Assembly: GCF_002979655.1 (NCBI RefSeq)
Contig: NZ_PCPG01000012.1
Span: 1 to 64,000, forward strand
DNA: 64,000 nt
Reading direction: 5' to 3'
From: Microbacterium sp. MYb45
Lineage (GTDB): Bacteria > Actinomycetota > Actinomycetes > Actinomycetales > Microbacteriaceae
Position 1 is the stretch's first letter. Each line of letters opens with the position of its first letter. Below, in pieces: positions 25,065-34,224 of the stretch. The notes below the pieces were generated by a model that searched no databases, was not told the DNA's origin, and worked only from the letters and a program-made list of their open reading frames with translations. The position numbers were made by a program, and so were the translations under genes.

Positions 25065-27391
25065 GCGCTGACCTCCGTGACCGTCGGGCCGAAGTACGAG
25101 GGGAGCGTGGCCTGCGAGCGCTCGCGCAGCTCGGCGATCGACACGGTGAAGACGTCCTGCACCTCGAGCTTCGCGCCCTCGGTGTCGGTCACGCCGATGC
25201 GCATCACCGGGTAGTCGCGTCCCTCGCAGAGTCCGCGGAACTTCACGTCGTCTTCACGCGGCACGGTCACGATCACGCGACCGGTCGACTCGGAGAACAG
25301 GGCGGATGCGGCATCCACGCCGTTGCTCTCGATGATCTCGTTCAGCCAGACACGGGCGCCGACACCGAAGCGCATGACGCCCTCGGCGAGTGCCTGTGCG
25401 AGGCCGCCTTCGGAGAGGTCGTGCGCCGAGGAGATGAGCCACTCATCGCGGGCGGCCGAGAGCAGACCCGCGAGGCGCTTCTCGCCGGCGAGGTCGACCT
25501 TCGGCGGCAGTCCGCCGAGGTGGTCGTGCACGACGTCCGCCCAGGCCGAACCCGAGAGCTCGGTCGAGGTGGTGCCGAGCAGGTAGATGTTTTGACCCTC
25601 GTCCTGCCATCCGGAGGGGATGCGGCGCGAGACGTCGTCGATGATGCCGAGCACGCCCACGAGCGGGGTCGGGTGGATCGGCACGTCGCCGGTCTGGTTG
25701 TAGAACGAGACGTTGCCGCCGGTGACCGGGGTTCCCAGCTCGTAGCATCCGTCGGCCAGGCCGTCGACCGTCTGACCGAACTGCCACATGACCTCGGGGT
25801 TCTCGGGAGAGCCGAAGTTGAGGCAGTCGGTGATGGCTGTGGGCACGGCGCCGGTGACGGCGACGTTGCGGTACGCCTCGGCGAGGGCCAGCTGTGCGCC
25901 CGCGTACGGGTCGAGCTGGCAGTAGCGGCCGTTGGCGTCGGTCGACACCGCGAAGCCGAGACCCGACTCCTCGTCGACGCGGATCATGCCGGCGTCGTCG
26001 GGGAAGCTGAGGGCCGTGTTGCCGAGCACGTAGTAGTCGTACTGGTTGGTGATCCAGCTCGTGTCGGCCAAGTTCGGCGAGGCGACGAGGGCGAGGAACT
26101 GCTCGCGCAGCGTCTCCGGGTCGTTCGCGCGGGGCAGGTTCTCGGCGGCATCCGCCTGCAGGGCGTCGATCCACGTCGGGTAGGCGACCGGGCGGTCGTA
26201 GACGGGGCCGTCGACCGCGACCGTCGAGGGGTCGACGTCGACGATGCGCTCGCCCTGCCAGTCGATGATGAGGCGTCCGTCGCCGGTGACCTCGCCGAGC
26301 ACGGAGGTCTCGACCTCCCACTTGGTCACGACCTCGAGGAAAGCGTCGAGCTTCTCGGGAGCGACGATCGCCATCATGCGCTCCTGCGACTCCGACATGA
26401 GGATCTCCTCGGCCGTGAGCGTGGGGTCGCGCAGCAGCACGTTGTCGAGCGAGACCTTCATGCCGCTGTTGCCGTTGGCCGCGAGCTCGCTGGTCGCGCA
26501 CGAGATGCCGGCGGCGCCCAGATCCTGGATCGCCTCGACGAGCTCGCCGCGGTACAGCTCGAGGCAGCACTCGATGAGCACCTTCTCGGCGAACGGGTCG
26601 CCCACCTGCACGGCGGGGCGCTTGGTCGGGCCTGTGGAGTCGAACGAGTCGGAGGCCAGGATGCTCGCGCCGCCGATGCCGTCGCCACCCGTCCGGGCGC
26701 CGAACAGGACGACCTTGTTGCCGACGCCGGTCGCGTTCGCGAGCTTGAGGTCTTCGTGACGCAGCACGCCCACCGCGAGCGCGTTCACGAGCGGGTTGGC
26801 CTGGTAGACGGAGTCGAAGACCGTCTCGCCGCCGATGTTCGGCAGACCCAGGCAGTTGCCGTAGAAGCTGATGCCGCTGGTCACGCCGTGCACGACGCGG
26901 GCGGTGTCGGGGTGGTCGACCGCACCGAAGCGCAGGGCGTCCATGACCGCGACCGGGCGAGCGCCCATCGAGATGATGTCGCGGACGATGCCGCCGACGC
27001 CGGTCGCCGCACCCTGGAAGGGCTCGATGAACGAGGGGTGGTTGTGCGACTCGGCCTTGAAGGTGACGGCCCAGCCCTCGCCGACGTCGACGACGCCCGC
27101 GTTCTGGCCCATGCCCACCATGAGACGTTCCTTCATCTCTTCGGAGACCTTCTGGCCGAAGCGGCGCAGGTAGTTCTTCGACGACTTGTACGAGCAGTGC
27201 TCCGACCACATGACGGAGTACATCGCCAGCTCGCCCGAGGTGGGGCGACGGCCGAGGATCTCCTTGATGCGCTCGTACTCGTCGGGCTTGAGTCCGAGGG
27301 CCGCGTACGGCTGCTCCTTCTCGGGCGTCGCGATCGCGTTCTCGACGGAGTCGGGGACGTGCTGGGGGGAAGGTGCAGGGGCGGTGGTCAC
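25061..27391 (-). CDS. purL: Phosphoribosylformylglycinamidine synthase subunit PurL
   Basis: A 776-residue glutamine-dependent FGAM synthase, large subunit, of purine biosynthesis. Signatures: [18 protein letters not shown] with the active-site His, [40 protein letters not shown] and, in the second half, [15 protein letters not shown]. It works with PurQ and PurS, which are not in the window. GTG at 27391 is chosen because GGAG lies five bases upstream; GTG at 27397 would abut it. Downstream small membrane gene is coupled. Confidence 0.95.
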   Translation of the reverse strand: MTTAPAPSPQHVPDSVENAIATPEKEQPYAALGLKPDEYERIKEILGRRPTSGELAMYSVMWSEHCSYKSSKNYLRRFGQKVSEEMKERLMVGMGQNAGVVDVGEGWAVTFKAESHNHPSFIEPFQGAATGVGGIVRDIISMGARPVAVMDALRFGAVDHPDTARVVHGVTSGISFYGNCLGLPNIGGETVFDSVYQANPLVNALAVGVLRHEDLKLANATGVGNKVVLFGARTGGDGIGGASILASDSFDSTGPTKRPAVQVGDPFAEKVLIECCLELYRGELVEAIQDLGAAGISCATSELAANGNSGMKVSLDNVLLRDPTLTAEEILMSESQERMMAIVAPEKLDAFLEVVTKWEVETSVLGEVTGDGRLIIDWQGERIVDVDPSTVAVDGPVYDRPVAYPTWIDALQADAAENLPRANDPETLREQFLALVASPNLADTSWITNQYDYYVLGNTALSFPDDAGMIRVDEESGLGFAVSTDANGRYCQLDPYAGAQLALAEAYRNVAVTGAVPTAITDCLNFGSPENPEVMWQFGQTVDGLADGCYELGTPVTGGNVSFYNQTGDVPIHPTPLVGVLGIIDDVSRRIPSGWQDEGQNIYLLGTTSTELSGSAWADVVHDHLGGLPPKVDLAGEKRLAGLLSAARDEWLISSAHDLSEGGLAQALAEGVMRFGVGARVWLNEIIESNGVDAASALFSESTGRVIVTVPREDDVKFRGLCEGRDYPVMRIGVTDTEGAKLEVQDVFTVSIAELRERSQATLPSYFGPTVTEVSA

Positions 27392-27472
27392 GCGCACTCC
27401 AAAGGAAGGGGCCGGCGGGGCATGCTCAGTCTACCGGCGCGGGTGAGGCGGCTCTCCCGCGAGAGCGGGAGG

Positions 27473-27934
27473 TCAGATGCGGTCGGCGCGGATGGCGTCG
27501 AGGATCTGTGCGGATGTCTCGTCCTGTCGCTGCGGTGGGTGCGACAGGGCGCCCTTCTTCGTGGGGAGGGTGACCCTTCCGGTGCGCACGAGTCGCGACC
27601 ACGCGGTGTCACGATCGCTCTCGGTGAGGGCGGCAGCGATGTCTCTCCTCGTGTGAAGTACGCGATGGACTCGCACGGCGTCCGGATCATCGGTGTAGAT
27701 GACGAGGTACGGATGGTTTCGAAGAGGGAAGGCGCGGATGTCGGGAATCTCGGTCACCAGCTCGAAGCGCGCCGATCCCAGCGAGGGATACGCAGTGAGC
27801 CGGCTCAGCGCATGCTGGAGGTCGTCGATGAACGCGATCGCGACCGGCGGCCCTGCTTCGCCGAGGTAGCGCGTGACCGCGCCGTCGATGTCCTCATCCG
27901 CCCGCCTGGTGGTGACGACTCGCCCCGCAGTCAC
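27473..27934 (-). CDS. ParE-type toxin with an extra C-terminal tail
   Basis: A 153-residue protein. The first ~100 residues are a RelE/ParE domain (VVTTRRADEDIDGAVTRYL; FPLRNHPYLVIYT; VHRVLHTRRDIAAAL). The remaining ~50 residues (DTAWSRLVRTGRVTLP up to ILDAIRADRI) are not part of known ParE toxins but resemble the acidic C-terminal tails of Phd/VapB antitoxins. The GTG start overlaps the ParD stop (GTGA). Whether the tail moderates the toxin is unknown; see findings. Confidence 0.82.
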   Translation of the reverse strand: MTAGRVVTTRRADEDIDGAVTRYLGEAGPPVAIAFIDDLQHALSRLTAYPSLGSARFELVTEIPDIRAFPLRNHPYLVIYTDDPDAVRVHRVLHTRRDIAAALTESDRDTAWSRLVRTGRVTLPTKKGALSHPPQRQDETSAQILDAIRADRI

Positions 27935-28173
27935 GCGTCGGCGGCGTCTGCGTGGACGCGGTCTCGGAGGCGATCGAAGTACGCCTGGTCCACTTCGGAA
28001 CCCGGCCCCGACGTCATCCCGTCGACAACCAGGGATCGCAGCTGCTCGCGGGCCTGCTCATGGCGGATCAACTCACGCATGAACTCGCTGCTGTTGCTGT
28101 AGCCGCGCTCGGCCACCTGCGTTTCGACGAAGTCCTTCAGCGCGTCCGGAAGAGAGATGTTCATCGTGGCCAT
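27931..28173 (-). CDS. Antitoxin, ParD/CopG ribbon-helix-helix type
   Basis: An 80-residue antitoxin: MNISLPDALKDFVETQV as DNA-binding ribbon and helix, YSNSSEFMRELIR, then an acidic tail. GGAGG directly upstream. Overlaps the toxin gene, and a 19-bp palindrome lies in its promoter. Confidence 0.88.
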   Translation of the reverse strand: MATMNISLPDALKDFVETQVAERGYSNSSEFMRELIRHEQAREQLRSLVVDGMTSGPGSEVDQAYFDRLRDRVHADAADA

Positions 28174-28182
28174 ACCTCCACG

Positions 28183-28209
28183 CTAATACCGATGGCAAAG
28201 TTTGTCATC
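28183..28209 (-). promoter_or_regulatory. ParD promoter and operator
   Basis: On the minus strand a TATTAG -10 (28183-28188) is preceded immediately by GATGACAAACTTTGCCATC (28191-28209), a palindrome with one mismatched pair, overlapping the -35 position. Expected autoregulatory site. Confidence 0.65.
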
Positions 28210-28296
28210 GCACTAGTGAACGTCATCGACTGCAGTGATTCCGTCCCGTGGCGACGCAGCTGCAGAGAATGGGAGAAGTTCGTAAAAACTCCTGGA

Positions 28297-29247
28297 TCAG
28301 GAGGAAGAGTCCGCCGCCGCAAACCGCGCCGCGAGAACCCCCGCGACCTTCCGCAACGCCACTGGGCCGACCACCGTGAACGGCGCATCGAACCGGGCGA
28401 CCGCGGCGAGCACCCCGACCCACGACCAGGAGCCGACCGTGATGCGGCATGTGCCGTCGGCGAGCTCCTCCAGCTCGCCATCGTCGACCCAGGGTGCGAC
28501 CTCGCGGGCAGGGAGTGCGATCACGACCTCGCCCACGCACGGCCAGCGATCCTCGGCCGCCGACCCCTTCGCCCGAGCCGCGAGATACGTCGCAGCATCC
28601 GCCGCCGGCAGCGGACGCGGGCTGAACGTGGGTCCGGTAGGGGTGCGCGGCTGCATCCGGTCCAGCCGGAAGGTACGCCAATCCGCAACCTCCAGATCCC
28701 ACGCGAGCAGATACCAGCGGCCCTCGCGGGCGACCACCGCGTGCGGCTCGGTGCGACGGGCAGGTCGGTCGCGGTCGGAGCCGTAGTCGAAGCGCAGCAC
28801 CTGGCGGTCGCGCACGGCCGCGCTCGCCGCTTCGAGCACCGCCGGATCGACGCGCACATCGGCAGTGGCACCCGTGAAGCGGATGCCGTCGACACGGTGC
28901 CGCAGTCGTGAGGGCATCACCTGCCGCACGGTCGCGAGCGCCCGCGCCGCGCCCTCCTCGATGTCGATGCCGCTGGAGGGGACGGTCTGCAGCGCCACCG
29001 CGATAGCGACGGCCTGGTCATCGTCGAACAGCAGCGGCGGCAGCTCGGATCCGGCTTCGAGGCGGTAGCCGCCGTACGGACCCTTGACCGCAGCGATCCG
29101 GTAGCCGAGCTCTCGCAGGCGATCGACATCGCGACGCACCGTTCGCGGGCTGACCTCCAGTCGCTCGGCGAGCACGTGGCCGGGCCAGTCGCGTGGTGTC
29201 TGCAGCAGCGACAGCAGCGCGAGCATTCGTGACGAGCTTGAGGCCAT
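28297..29247 (-). CDS. WYL-domain transcriptional regulator
   Basis: A 316-residue regulator: N-terminal DeoR/HTH_11-type helix-turn-helix (VLAERLEVSPRTVRRDVDRL), the wing KGPYGGYRL, then a WYL domain (EPHAVVAREGRWYLLAWDLE) and the C-terminal WCX extension. WYL domains sense ligands or nucleic acid. Divergent from a small VOC gene, which is its likely target. Confidence 0.87.
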   Translation of the reverse strand: MASSSSRMLALLSLLQTPRDWPGHVLAERLEVSPRTVRRDVDRLRELGYRIAAVKGPYGGYRLEAGSELPPLLFDDDQAVAIAVALQTVPSSGIDIEEGAARALATVRQVMPSRLRHRVDGIRFTGATADVRVDPAVLEAASAAVRDRQVLRFDYGSDRDRPARRTEPHAVVAREGRWYLLAWDLEVADWRTFRLDRMQPRTPTGPTFSPRPLPAADAATYLAARAKGSAAEDRWPCVGEVVIALPAREVAPWVDDGELEELADGTCRITVGSWSWVGVLAAVARFDAPFTVVGPVALRKVAGVLAARFAAADSSS

Positions 29248-29350
29248 GCGATTCAGTCTGCCCGCAGTAGAGGACAGAAACCGACCGCTACCCCTGTGAT
29301 CGTTCTCTCAGGCGGTTCCTAACGGCGGGCCGCACAAGAAGGAGAGACCG

Positions 29351-29809
29351 ATGACCATCAACACCACGACCCACCTGAACTTCCGCGGCACGGCTCGACA
29401 GGCGCTCGATTTCTACCGGTCCGTGTTCGGCGGCGAGGTCACCGCCGCGACATACGGCCAGTTCGGCATGCCGGAGGGAGTGCCCGGGTTCGACAAGATC
29501 GTGTTCGGGCAGCTCGAGACCGCGGAGGGGATGCGGCTGATGGCGTACGACATCCCGGGGCAAGACGACCCGGACCCGGCAGCCACCGCGGGGTCGACGC
29601 ACCGAGAGAACGGCGCGACTATCACCGACCGCACGTTCTTCCAGTCGCTGCGGGCGGAATCGCTCGACGAGCTGCGGGGGTACTGGGACGGTCTGGCCGA
29701 GGGCGCGACGGTCGTCGAGCCGCTGGCAGCCTCGGCCTGGTCGGCCGGCTTCGGCATGCTCACCGACCGTTTCGGCGTGACCTGGGTGCTCGACGTTCAG
29801 GCCGGCTGA
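29351..29809 (+). CDS. VOC-family protein, PhnB type
   Basis: A 152-residue PhnB-like glyoxalase-fold protein: HLNFRGTARQALDFYRSVFG, MPEGVPGFDKIVFGQLET and FGMLTDRFGVTWVLDV. Despite the PhnB name this family is not tied to phosphonates. AAGGAG precedes the ATG. Paired with the divergent WYL regulator across a 103-bp gap. Confidence 0.87.
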   Translation: MTINTTTHLNFRGTARQALDFYRSVFGGEVTAATYGQFGMPEGVPGFDKIVFGQLETAEGMRLMAYDIPGQDDPDPAATAGSTHRENGATITDRTFFQSLRAESLDELRGYWDGLAEGATVVEPLAASAWSAGFGMLTDRFGVTWVLDVQAG

Positions 29810-29819
29810 CGCTGTCGCT

Positions 29820-29904
29820 GTTCACAATTCAGGAAAACCGGGCCGTCACGGCCGCTTCGGGTCGGTTTGCGCCACTCGGTCGGCGTTCTTCCTGAGTTGT
29901 GCGC
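29820..29904. repeat. Dispersed palindromic repeat, family B (copy 1)
   Basis: Left arm GTTCACAATTCAGGAA (29820-29835), right arm TTCCTGAGTTGTGCGC (29889-29904). Non-coding gap between convergent genes. Confidence 0.75.
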
Positions 29905-29934
29905 AGCGGTCGCCAGTTGTGCGCAGCGGTCGCC
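29895..29934. repeat. Perfect 20-bp tandem duplication
   Basis: AGTTGTGCGCAGCGGTCGCC occurs twice head to tail (29895-29914, 29915-29934), joining two family B palindromes. Confidence 0.85.
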
Positions 29935-30020
29935 GTGCACAACTCCTCAGAAACGCGGCCGTCTCGGCCCGCAGACGGCCATCCGGCTCGGAACACGCAC
30001 TTTCTCGAGGAGTTATGAAC
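29935..30020. repeat. Dispersed palindromic repeat, family B (copy 2)
   Basis: Left arm GTGCACAACTCCTCAGAAA (29935-29953), right arm TTTCTCGAGGAGTTATGAAC (30001-30020). Same arm type as the copy at 41443. Confidence 0.8.
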
Positions 30021-30038
30021 GCCGGCGCGCGCGGACCG

Positions 30039-30767
30039 TCACACGGGAGGCCACTGCGGATGCCGCGCCACCGCCACCCGCGCCGCGAGCTCCGCGAGCA
30101 CGGGCGACCCGGCGCCGCCGATCCCGACCGCTTCGGCCCACCCGAGTGCGAGCAGGGCATGCCCCGCCGCGCTCGGGTGGAACGCGTCGTCGAGCAGTCC
30201 CCACGGCACGCCCTCGTTGCCCGGACCGGTTCCCGCCGAGAACTCCGCGAACGCGGCGTACTGATCCACCAGAACCACGCCTTCCCGCGCGGCCACATCG
30301 CGGATCGCCTGCGCGAACTCGCCGATGCGGGCACGGTCGGGCGCGTGCAGGAGGTCGACGGTCGGCGGCGTCTGCAGCACCGGCACCGCACCGAGCGCCC
30401 GCACCCGCCGCACGAACTCCGCGATCGACTCCGCGAACGCCGACACCTCGATCACGGGGTCGAGCCACTCGGTGGTGCAGTCGTTCGTGCCGATCATGAG
30501 CGTCACCACGTCGGGCCGCCAGTGCGCCACGCGACGGTCGAAGTCGCCCAGGATCAGGTCGGCCCGCCACCCGGTGATCGCCGTGTTGATCACGGCATCC
30601 TGCACCCGTCCGGCATCGCCGCGGATCAGCTCGTGCAGGTGGTCGACGTAGCTGCGGGCACCGCGCGTGTGGATCAGGCCGTGCGTGATCGAGTCGCCCG
30701 TGAACACCCAGGTGACCGGCGCCCCGGAGGCGAGCAGCCCCCGGAGCGCCGCGCGATCATCCGTCAT
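30039..30767 (-). CDS. SGNH/GDSL-family esterase
   Basis: A 242-residue cytoplasmic hydrolase with all four SGNH blocks: FTGDSITHG (Ser26), Gly66 in NTAITGWRA, GTND (Asn95) and DAFHPSAAGH (Asp194, His197). Probably deacetylates or de-esterifies a carbohydrate. No signal peptide. Its ATG overlaps the stop of the DUF5005-type gene (ATGA), so it is the last gene of the minus-strand sugar cluster. Confidence 0.87.
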   Translation of the reverse strand: MTDDRAALRGLLASGAPVTWVFTGDSITHGLIHTRGARSYVDHLHELIRGDAGRVQDAVINTAITGWRADLILGDFDRRVAHWRPDVVTLMIGTNDCTTEWLDPVIEVSAFAESIAEFVRRVRALGAVPVLQTPPTVDLLHAPDRARIGEFAQAIRDVAAREGVVLVDQYAAFAEFSAGTGPGNEGVPWGLLDDAFHPSAAGHALLALGWAEAVGIGGAGSPVLAELAARVAVARHPQWPPV

Positions 30768-31939
30768 CCGGTGACCTTGAGCTGCACGTCGATGAACCGC
30801 GGGCGGTAGATCGAGGCGTCGTCGTACACGTCACCCACGTTGTCGAAGGTGTTCACGTTGTAGGAGACGAGGATGCGGTTGCCCTGACGCAGATTCGGAT
30901 GCTCGTGCGCGTTGTAGGTGAACACGTCGGGGTCTCCGTAGCTGCCGAGCGCCCCGGTCTCGGGCGTGCGGTACAGCTCGACCGGGTCGGTGAACGGACC
31001 CGTCGGCGAGCACGAGGTGCGCGCGACGATGCGGGTGCTGAACAGCTCGGAGGTGTCCTGCGTCACGAGCAGGTAGCCGTCGCGGAAGGGGGCGACGCTG
31101 AACTCGTTGGCCACGTAGGGCACCACGGGCACGGCATCCGCTTCGCTCGCCGACCAGGTCGTGCCGTTCCAATACGTCCACGTGCCCTTGAGGCCGTCCT
31201 TGCCCTGCACCTTGGCGACGTAGGCCGAGCGCACTCCGCCGGAGTCGGCGATGCCGTAGATGTAGGTCGTGCCGCGTTCTTCGAGGGTCCACGAGCCCCA
31301 GTTGATGCCGGTCGCCGAGGGGAGGTCCACGATGCCCTCGAGCTGCAGCGTCTGACCGTCGAGCGTGGCGAGCCGGTTCGCGGTCCAGGCGAAGTCCCAC
31401 TGCCCCGTGCCGGTGCGGGCGAACTGCAGCAGTGGCACCTGGACGGTGCCGTGACGGCCGGGCGTCGGGTCTCCGATCCAGTACCACTTGCCGTCGGGCT
31501 CGGGCGGGATGATGCCGGCCGGGTCGTCGGGGGTGCCGCCGGTGATGGTCGTGAGGTCGCCACGGCGGTCCTGCACCACGACCGAGTTGTTCACGAACGG
31601 AGAGTCGGTCGGGCGTGAGCCGTCGGGGTTCACGGTGCCGAGGAAGGTGTCCGAGAAGAACCAGCCGGTCTTCCCCTTACCGAGCGGCAGCGAGTAGGTG
31701 CTGTCGCCCCCGGTCCACTCGCCGCCGGTGTTCCCATAGGTCGTGAAGGTCTCGGTCAGATCCTGGTTCACGCTCGATGTCGCCGTGAGCGTCTTGTCGA
31801 CCAGTGAGCACTGGCCGGGTCCGTGTCCGCCTCCGTGTCCGCCGCCGGCCGGAACCGCCGCGCTCGCCGGGGCGGCGAACAGCGCTCCGGCGCACAGGGA
31901 TGCGGCGGCGAGTCCCGCCGCGATCATGCGTCTTCTCAT
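30764..31939 (-). CDS. Secreted DUF5005-type protein
   Basis: A 391-residue exported protein: signal peptide with ASA cleavage around residue 27, a short Gly/His-rich linker (GGGHGGGHGPG), then a beta-propeller-like domain with WTGGDSTYSLPLGKGKTGWF, FSDTFLG and PFVNNSVVVQD, the DUF5005/DUF4185 pattern found next to glycan-degrading genes in actinobacteria. Activity unknown. AAGGAG upstream of the chosen ATG. The coupled esterase and the neighbouring six-hairpin enzyme suggest a role in glycan breakdown outside the cell. Confidence 0.75.
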   Translation of the reverse strand: MRRRMIAAGLAAASLCAGALFAAPASAAVPAGGGHGGGHGPGQCSLVDKTLTATSSVNQDLTETFTTYGNTGGEWTGGDSTYSLPLGKGKTGWFFSDTFLGTVNPDGSRPTDSPFVNNSVVVQDRRGDLTTITGGTPDDPAGIIPPEPDGKWYWIGDPTPGRHGTVQVPLLQFARTGTGQWDFAWTANRLATLDGQTLQLEGIVDLPSATGINWGSWTLEERGTTYIYGIADSGGVRSAYVAKVQGKDGLKGTWTYWNGTTWSASEADAVPVVPYVANEFSVAPFRDGYLLVTQDTSELFSTRIVARTSCSPTGPFTDPVELYRTPETGALGSYGDPDVFTYNAHEHPNLRQGNRILVSYNVNTFDNVGDVYDDASIYRPRFIDVQLKVTG

Positions 31940-31982
31940 CTCGATCACTCCTTCGTGTGCGTGTTGCAGGGTTGTGCGTGGG

Positions 31983-32052
31983 GCGTTTCGTCTCGCGGAG
32001 ACCTGCACTGAGCGAGCGCCAGCGAGTCGAAGTGTCGCTCAACGCACGAGAC
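31983..32052. repeat. Dispersed palindromic repeat, family A (copy 2)
   Basis: GCGTTTCGTCTCGC (31983-31996) followed by a hairpin-forming segment from CACTGAGCGAGCG to GCGAGTCGAAGTG (about 32007-32034). Lies between the DUF5005-type and six-hairpin genes. Confidence 0.8.
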
Positions 32053-32064
32053 TGCGGGGACGGT

Positions 32065-34185
32065 TCAGAGCCCTGGGGTCTCGGTGATCCCTCCGGAGGC
32101 GTCGATGTCGTAGGTCTTCTCGCCGACACGCAGGCCGCGCAGCACCGCGTGCGGGTCGAGTGCGGCGACGCAGCCGGACGCGCGCACCGTGCCGTCGGCC
32201 GCGACCGAGACGCCGAACAGGGCCTCGATCACGAGCTCGACCCAGGCGCCCGACGACGAGCACGACCAGTCGATGATGTACGGCAGCTGGGGTGGGGCTT
32301 TGCGCGCGCCGCCGTTGATGCCGGGCACGGCCTCCTCGACGAAGTGCGCCTGACCCATCGGGCCCTGGTTCGCCGTGCGCGACAGCCCCTCGACCCACGA
32401 GGTGAGCACCTCGGGAGCGCCGAGGCCGGCCAGCGCGCGTCCGGCATCCGCGGGCCAGGCGGGGTAGGCGCCGTTCCACTGGTGGTCGGGCCGCGGGCTG
32501 TAGCTGGCGTCGGGGTCCCACGGCGAGAGCGCGCGCATCCAGTTGTCGGTCTGCAGTTCGCGCTGGAAGAACGAGACCATCTCGTCGCGGATGCTCGGGG
32601 CGAGGTCGTCGGCGATCGTCGTGCCGACCACGCTGAAGTCGTAGCAGTGCCGCACCGGCAGCTGCGTGCCGTCGGGCTGTCCCGCGGTGAAGATGCCCTC
32701 TCCGGGAAGGTAGCGCTCGATCACGGCCGGGAGCAGGGCGTCGGCCTCCACGCGCAGTTCCGCACCGCCGGACAGGTCTCCCCGCAGCTCGGCGAGCGCG
32801 GCGGCCGTCCGCATGCTCCAGACGTTCGCGGCGTTGAGGCTCGCGACCTCGTGCGTGTACGAGCTGACGCACTCCAGCAGGTTGTCGATCTCGCCGTAAT
32901 CGGCGAGGGCCGTGCCTCGGCGTAACTTCTTCCACGCCATCGCCCATTGCCGCACCGACTCGGCGACCGTCTCGTCGCCGACGATCTCGTCGAGGAACGC
33001 GGTGTCACCGGTGAAGCGCACGTAGTCGTGCACGAGCCGGGTCATGGCGTAGTCGTTCACGGAGTACCAGCGGCCGACCGGCCCGCCGGTGAGCGACGAG
33101 GTGCCGAAGTGCGAGTGGATGTCGAGCGAGATCCAGTGCCGCACCTGGTTGCGCATCTCGGCGGGGTCGAGCAGCGCGTGGCTGACCGAGCTCAGGCTGT
33201 AGTCCCAGATGAACGTGGTGGTGCCCCAGTAGTTCGGCATGAGGGTGTCGTACGAGCGGCCGAGCACGTTCCCGGCGAAGTCGCGGCGGAACCAGATCAC
33301 GCCGAGCACCGCCCACCAGTACAGGCGGCGCAGCGGCACGGATGCCGTCTCGAGCACGGGCAGCGCCCCGGAGAACTCCCCGTCGTCGGGGTCGAAGGCG
33401 GCGTGCAGCTGCCGGTTCCAGAACTCCTCGGCCGCGGCGACCGCACCGGGCACGTCGGCCATCACGGCGTCGTAGGTGCGCGCCGCATCCGTCGCCGAGA
33501 TCCCGACCGCCTGCACATACGCGGTGCGCGCGACGCCCCCGGCCGGCACGGCGAGCACCACCGACAGCTCGCCGCCCCGACCGTTCCCGCCGATGCCGGT
33601 GTCGAACGCCTCGGGGAGCGAGGCCACTCCGCTCAGCGCCGATGATCCGCCCGCCAGGCCCTGCGCGCTCCAGGCCGCGGCATCCGCCGATGAGAACAGC
33701 AGGCGCTCGCCGTCGACGGTCGCGGTGTCGCGCTCCGAGGGCGACTCGGCGTCGAGCCACGCCTCCTGCGAGCGGGTGACCCGGGCGGCTGCCGAGAGCC
33801 CGATCCGCACCTCCCGATCCTGCGATCCGGTGTTCCGCACGGCGATGTCGATCGCCACCGCCGTCTTCCCCGGCACGCACACCGTCGTCGTCTCGATCTC
33901 GAGCTCACCGACGGTCGCCCGCCGCACCACCCGGTCCGCCCGCCACTCGTGCGTCACGGGTACGCCGTACGACGCGAACAGCCGGCCGTCGACGAACAGC
34001 ACCGCGGTCTGGGTGAGGCCCTGCGACACGGGAGGGAACTGCACCGCGCTGATCGCGGTCAGGTCGTGGTCGACGCGCACGGTGCCGAACATGTTCGTCA
34101 GGCCGGTCGGCGCGATCATGTCGTCGTAATGGTGGGTGACCGCATCGGCGGCGAGGTCCTCGACGGTGGGGATGAGCGGATGCAT
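32065..34185 (-). CDS. Cytoplasmic six-hairpin glycosidase-like protein
   Basis: A 706-residue protein without signal peptide. The N-terminal ~280 residues look like a beta-sandwich (TNMFGTVRVDHDLTAISAVQ), the rest like an (alpha/alpha)6 barrel: LRRLYWWAVLGVIWFRRDF, TTFIWDYSLSSVSHALLDP, HWISLDIHSHFGTSSLTGG, YGEIDNLLECV, HQWNGAYPAWP, IIDWSCSSSGAWVELV. This layout matches six-hairpin glycosidases (GH63/78/95-type folds) but I cannot name the family. Conserved acids in the WDYSL and YGEID segments are candidate catalytic residues. Upstream of it on the same strand are the importer genes, so it likely cleaves an imported oligosaccharide. Confidence 0.7.
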   Translation of the reverse strand: MHPLIPTVEDLAADAVTHHYDDMIAPTGLTNMFGTVRVDHDLTAISAVQFPPVSQGLTQTAVLFVDGRLFASYGVPVTHEWRADRVVRRATVGELEIETTTVCVPGKTAVAIDIAVRNTGSQDREVRIGLSAAARVTRSQEAWLDAESPSERDTATVDGERLLFSSADAAAWSAQGLAGGSSALSGVASLPEAFDTGIGGNGRGGELSVVLAVPAGGVARTAYVQAVGISATDAARTYDAVMADVPGAVAAAEEFWNRQLHAAFDPDDGEFSGALPVLETASVPLRRLYWWAVLGVIWFRRDFAGNVLGRSYDTLMPNYWGTTTFIWDYSLSSVSHALLDPAEMRNQVRHWISLDIHSHFGTSSLTGGPVGRWYSVNDYAMTRLVHDYVRFTGDTAFLDEIVGDETVAESVRQWAMAWKKLRRGTALADYGEIDNLLECVSSYTHEVASLNAANVWSMRTAAALAELRGDLSGGAELRVEADALLPAVIERYLPGEGIFTAGQPDGTQLPVRHCYDFSVVGTTIADDLAPSIRDEMVSFFQRELQTDNWMRALSPWDPDASYSPRPDHQWNGAYPAWPADAGRALAGLGAPEVLTSWVEGLSRTANQGPMGQAHFVEEAVPGINGGARKAPPQLPYIIDWSCSSSGAWVELVIEALFGVSVAADGTVRASGCVAALDPHAVLRGLRVGEKTYDIDASGGITETPGL

Positions 34186-34224
34186 GATGCCTTTCGAGGG
34201 GCGGGGCGAGGGGCGGGAGAAAGG

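Noticed and set aside
25421..28102. Open frame of nearly 900 codons on the plus strand
   Set aside because: Antisense to purL and the ParDE pair; no domain-like pattern.
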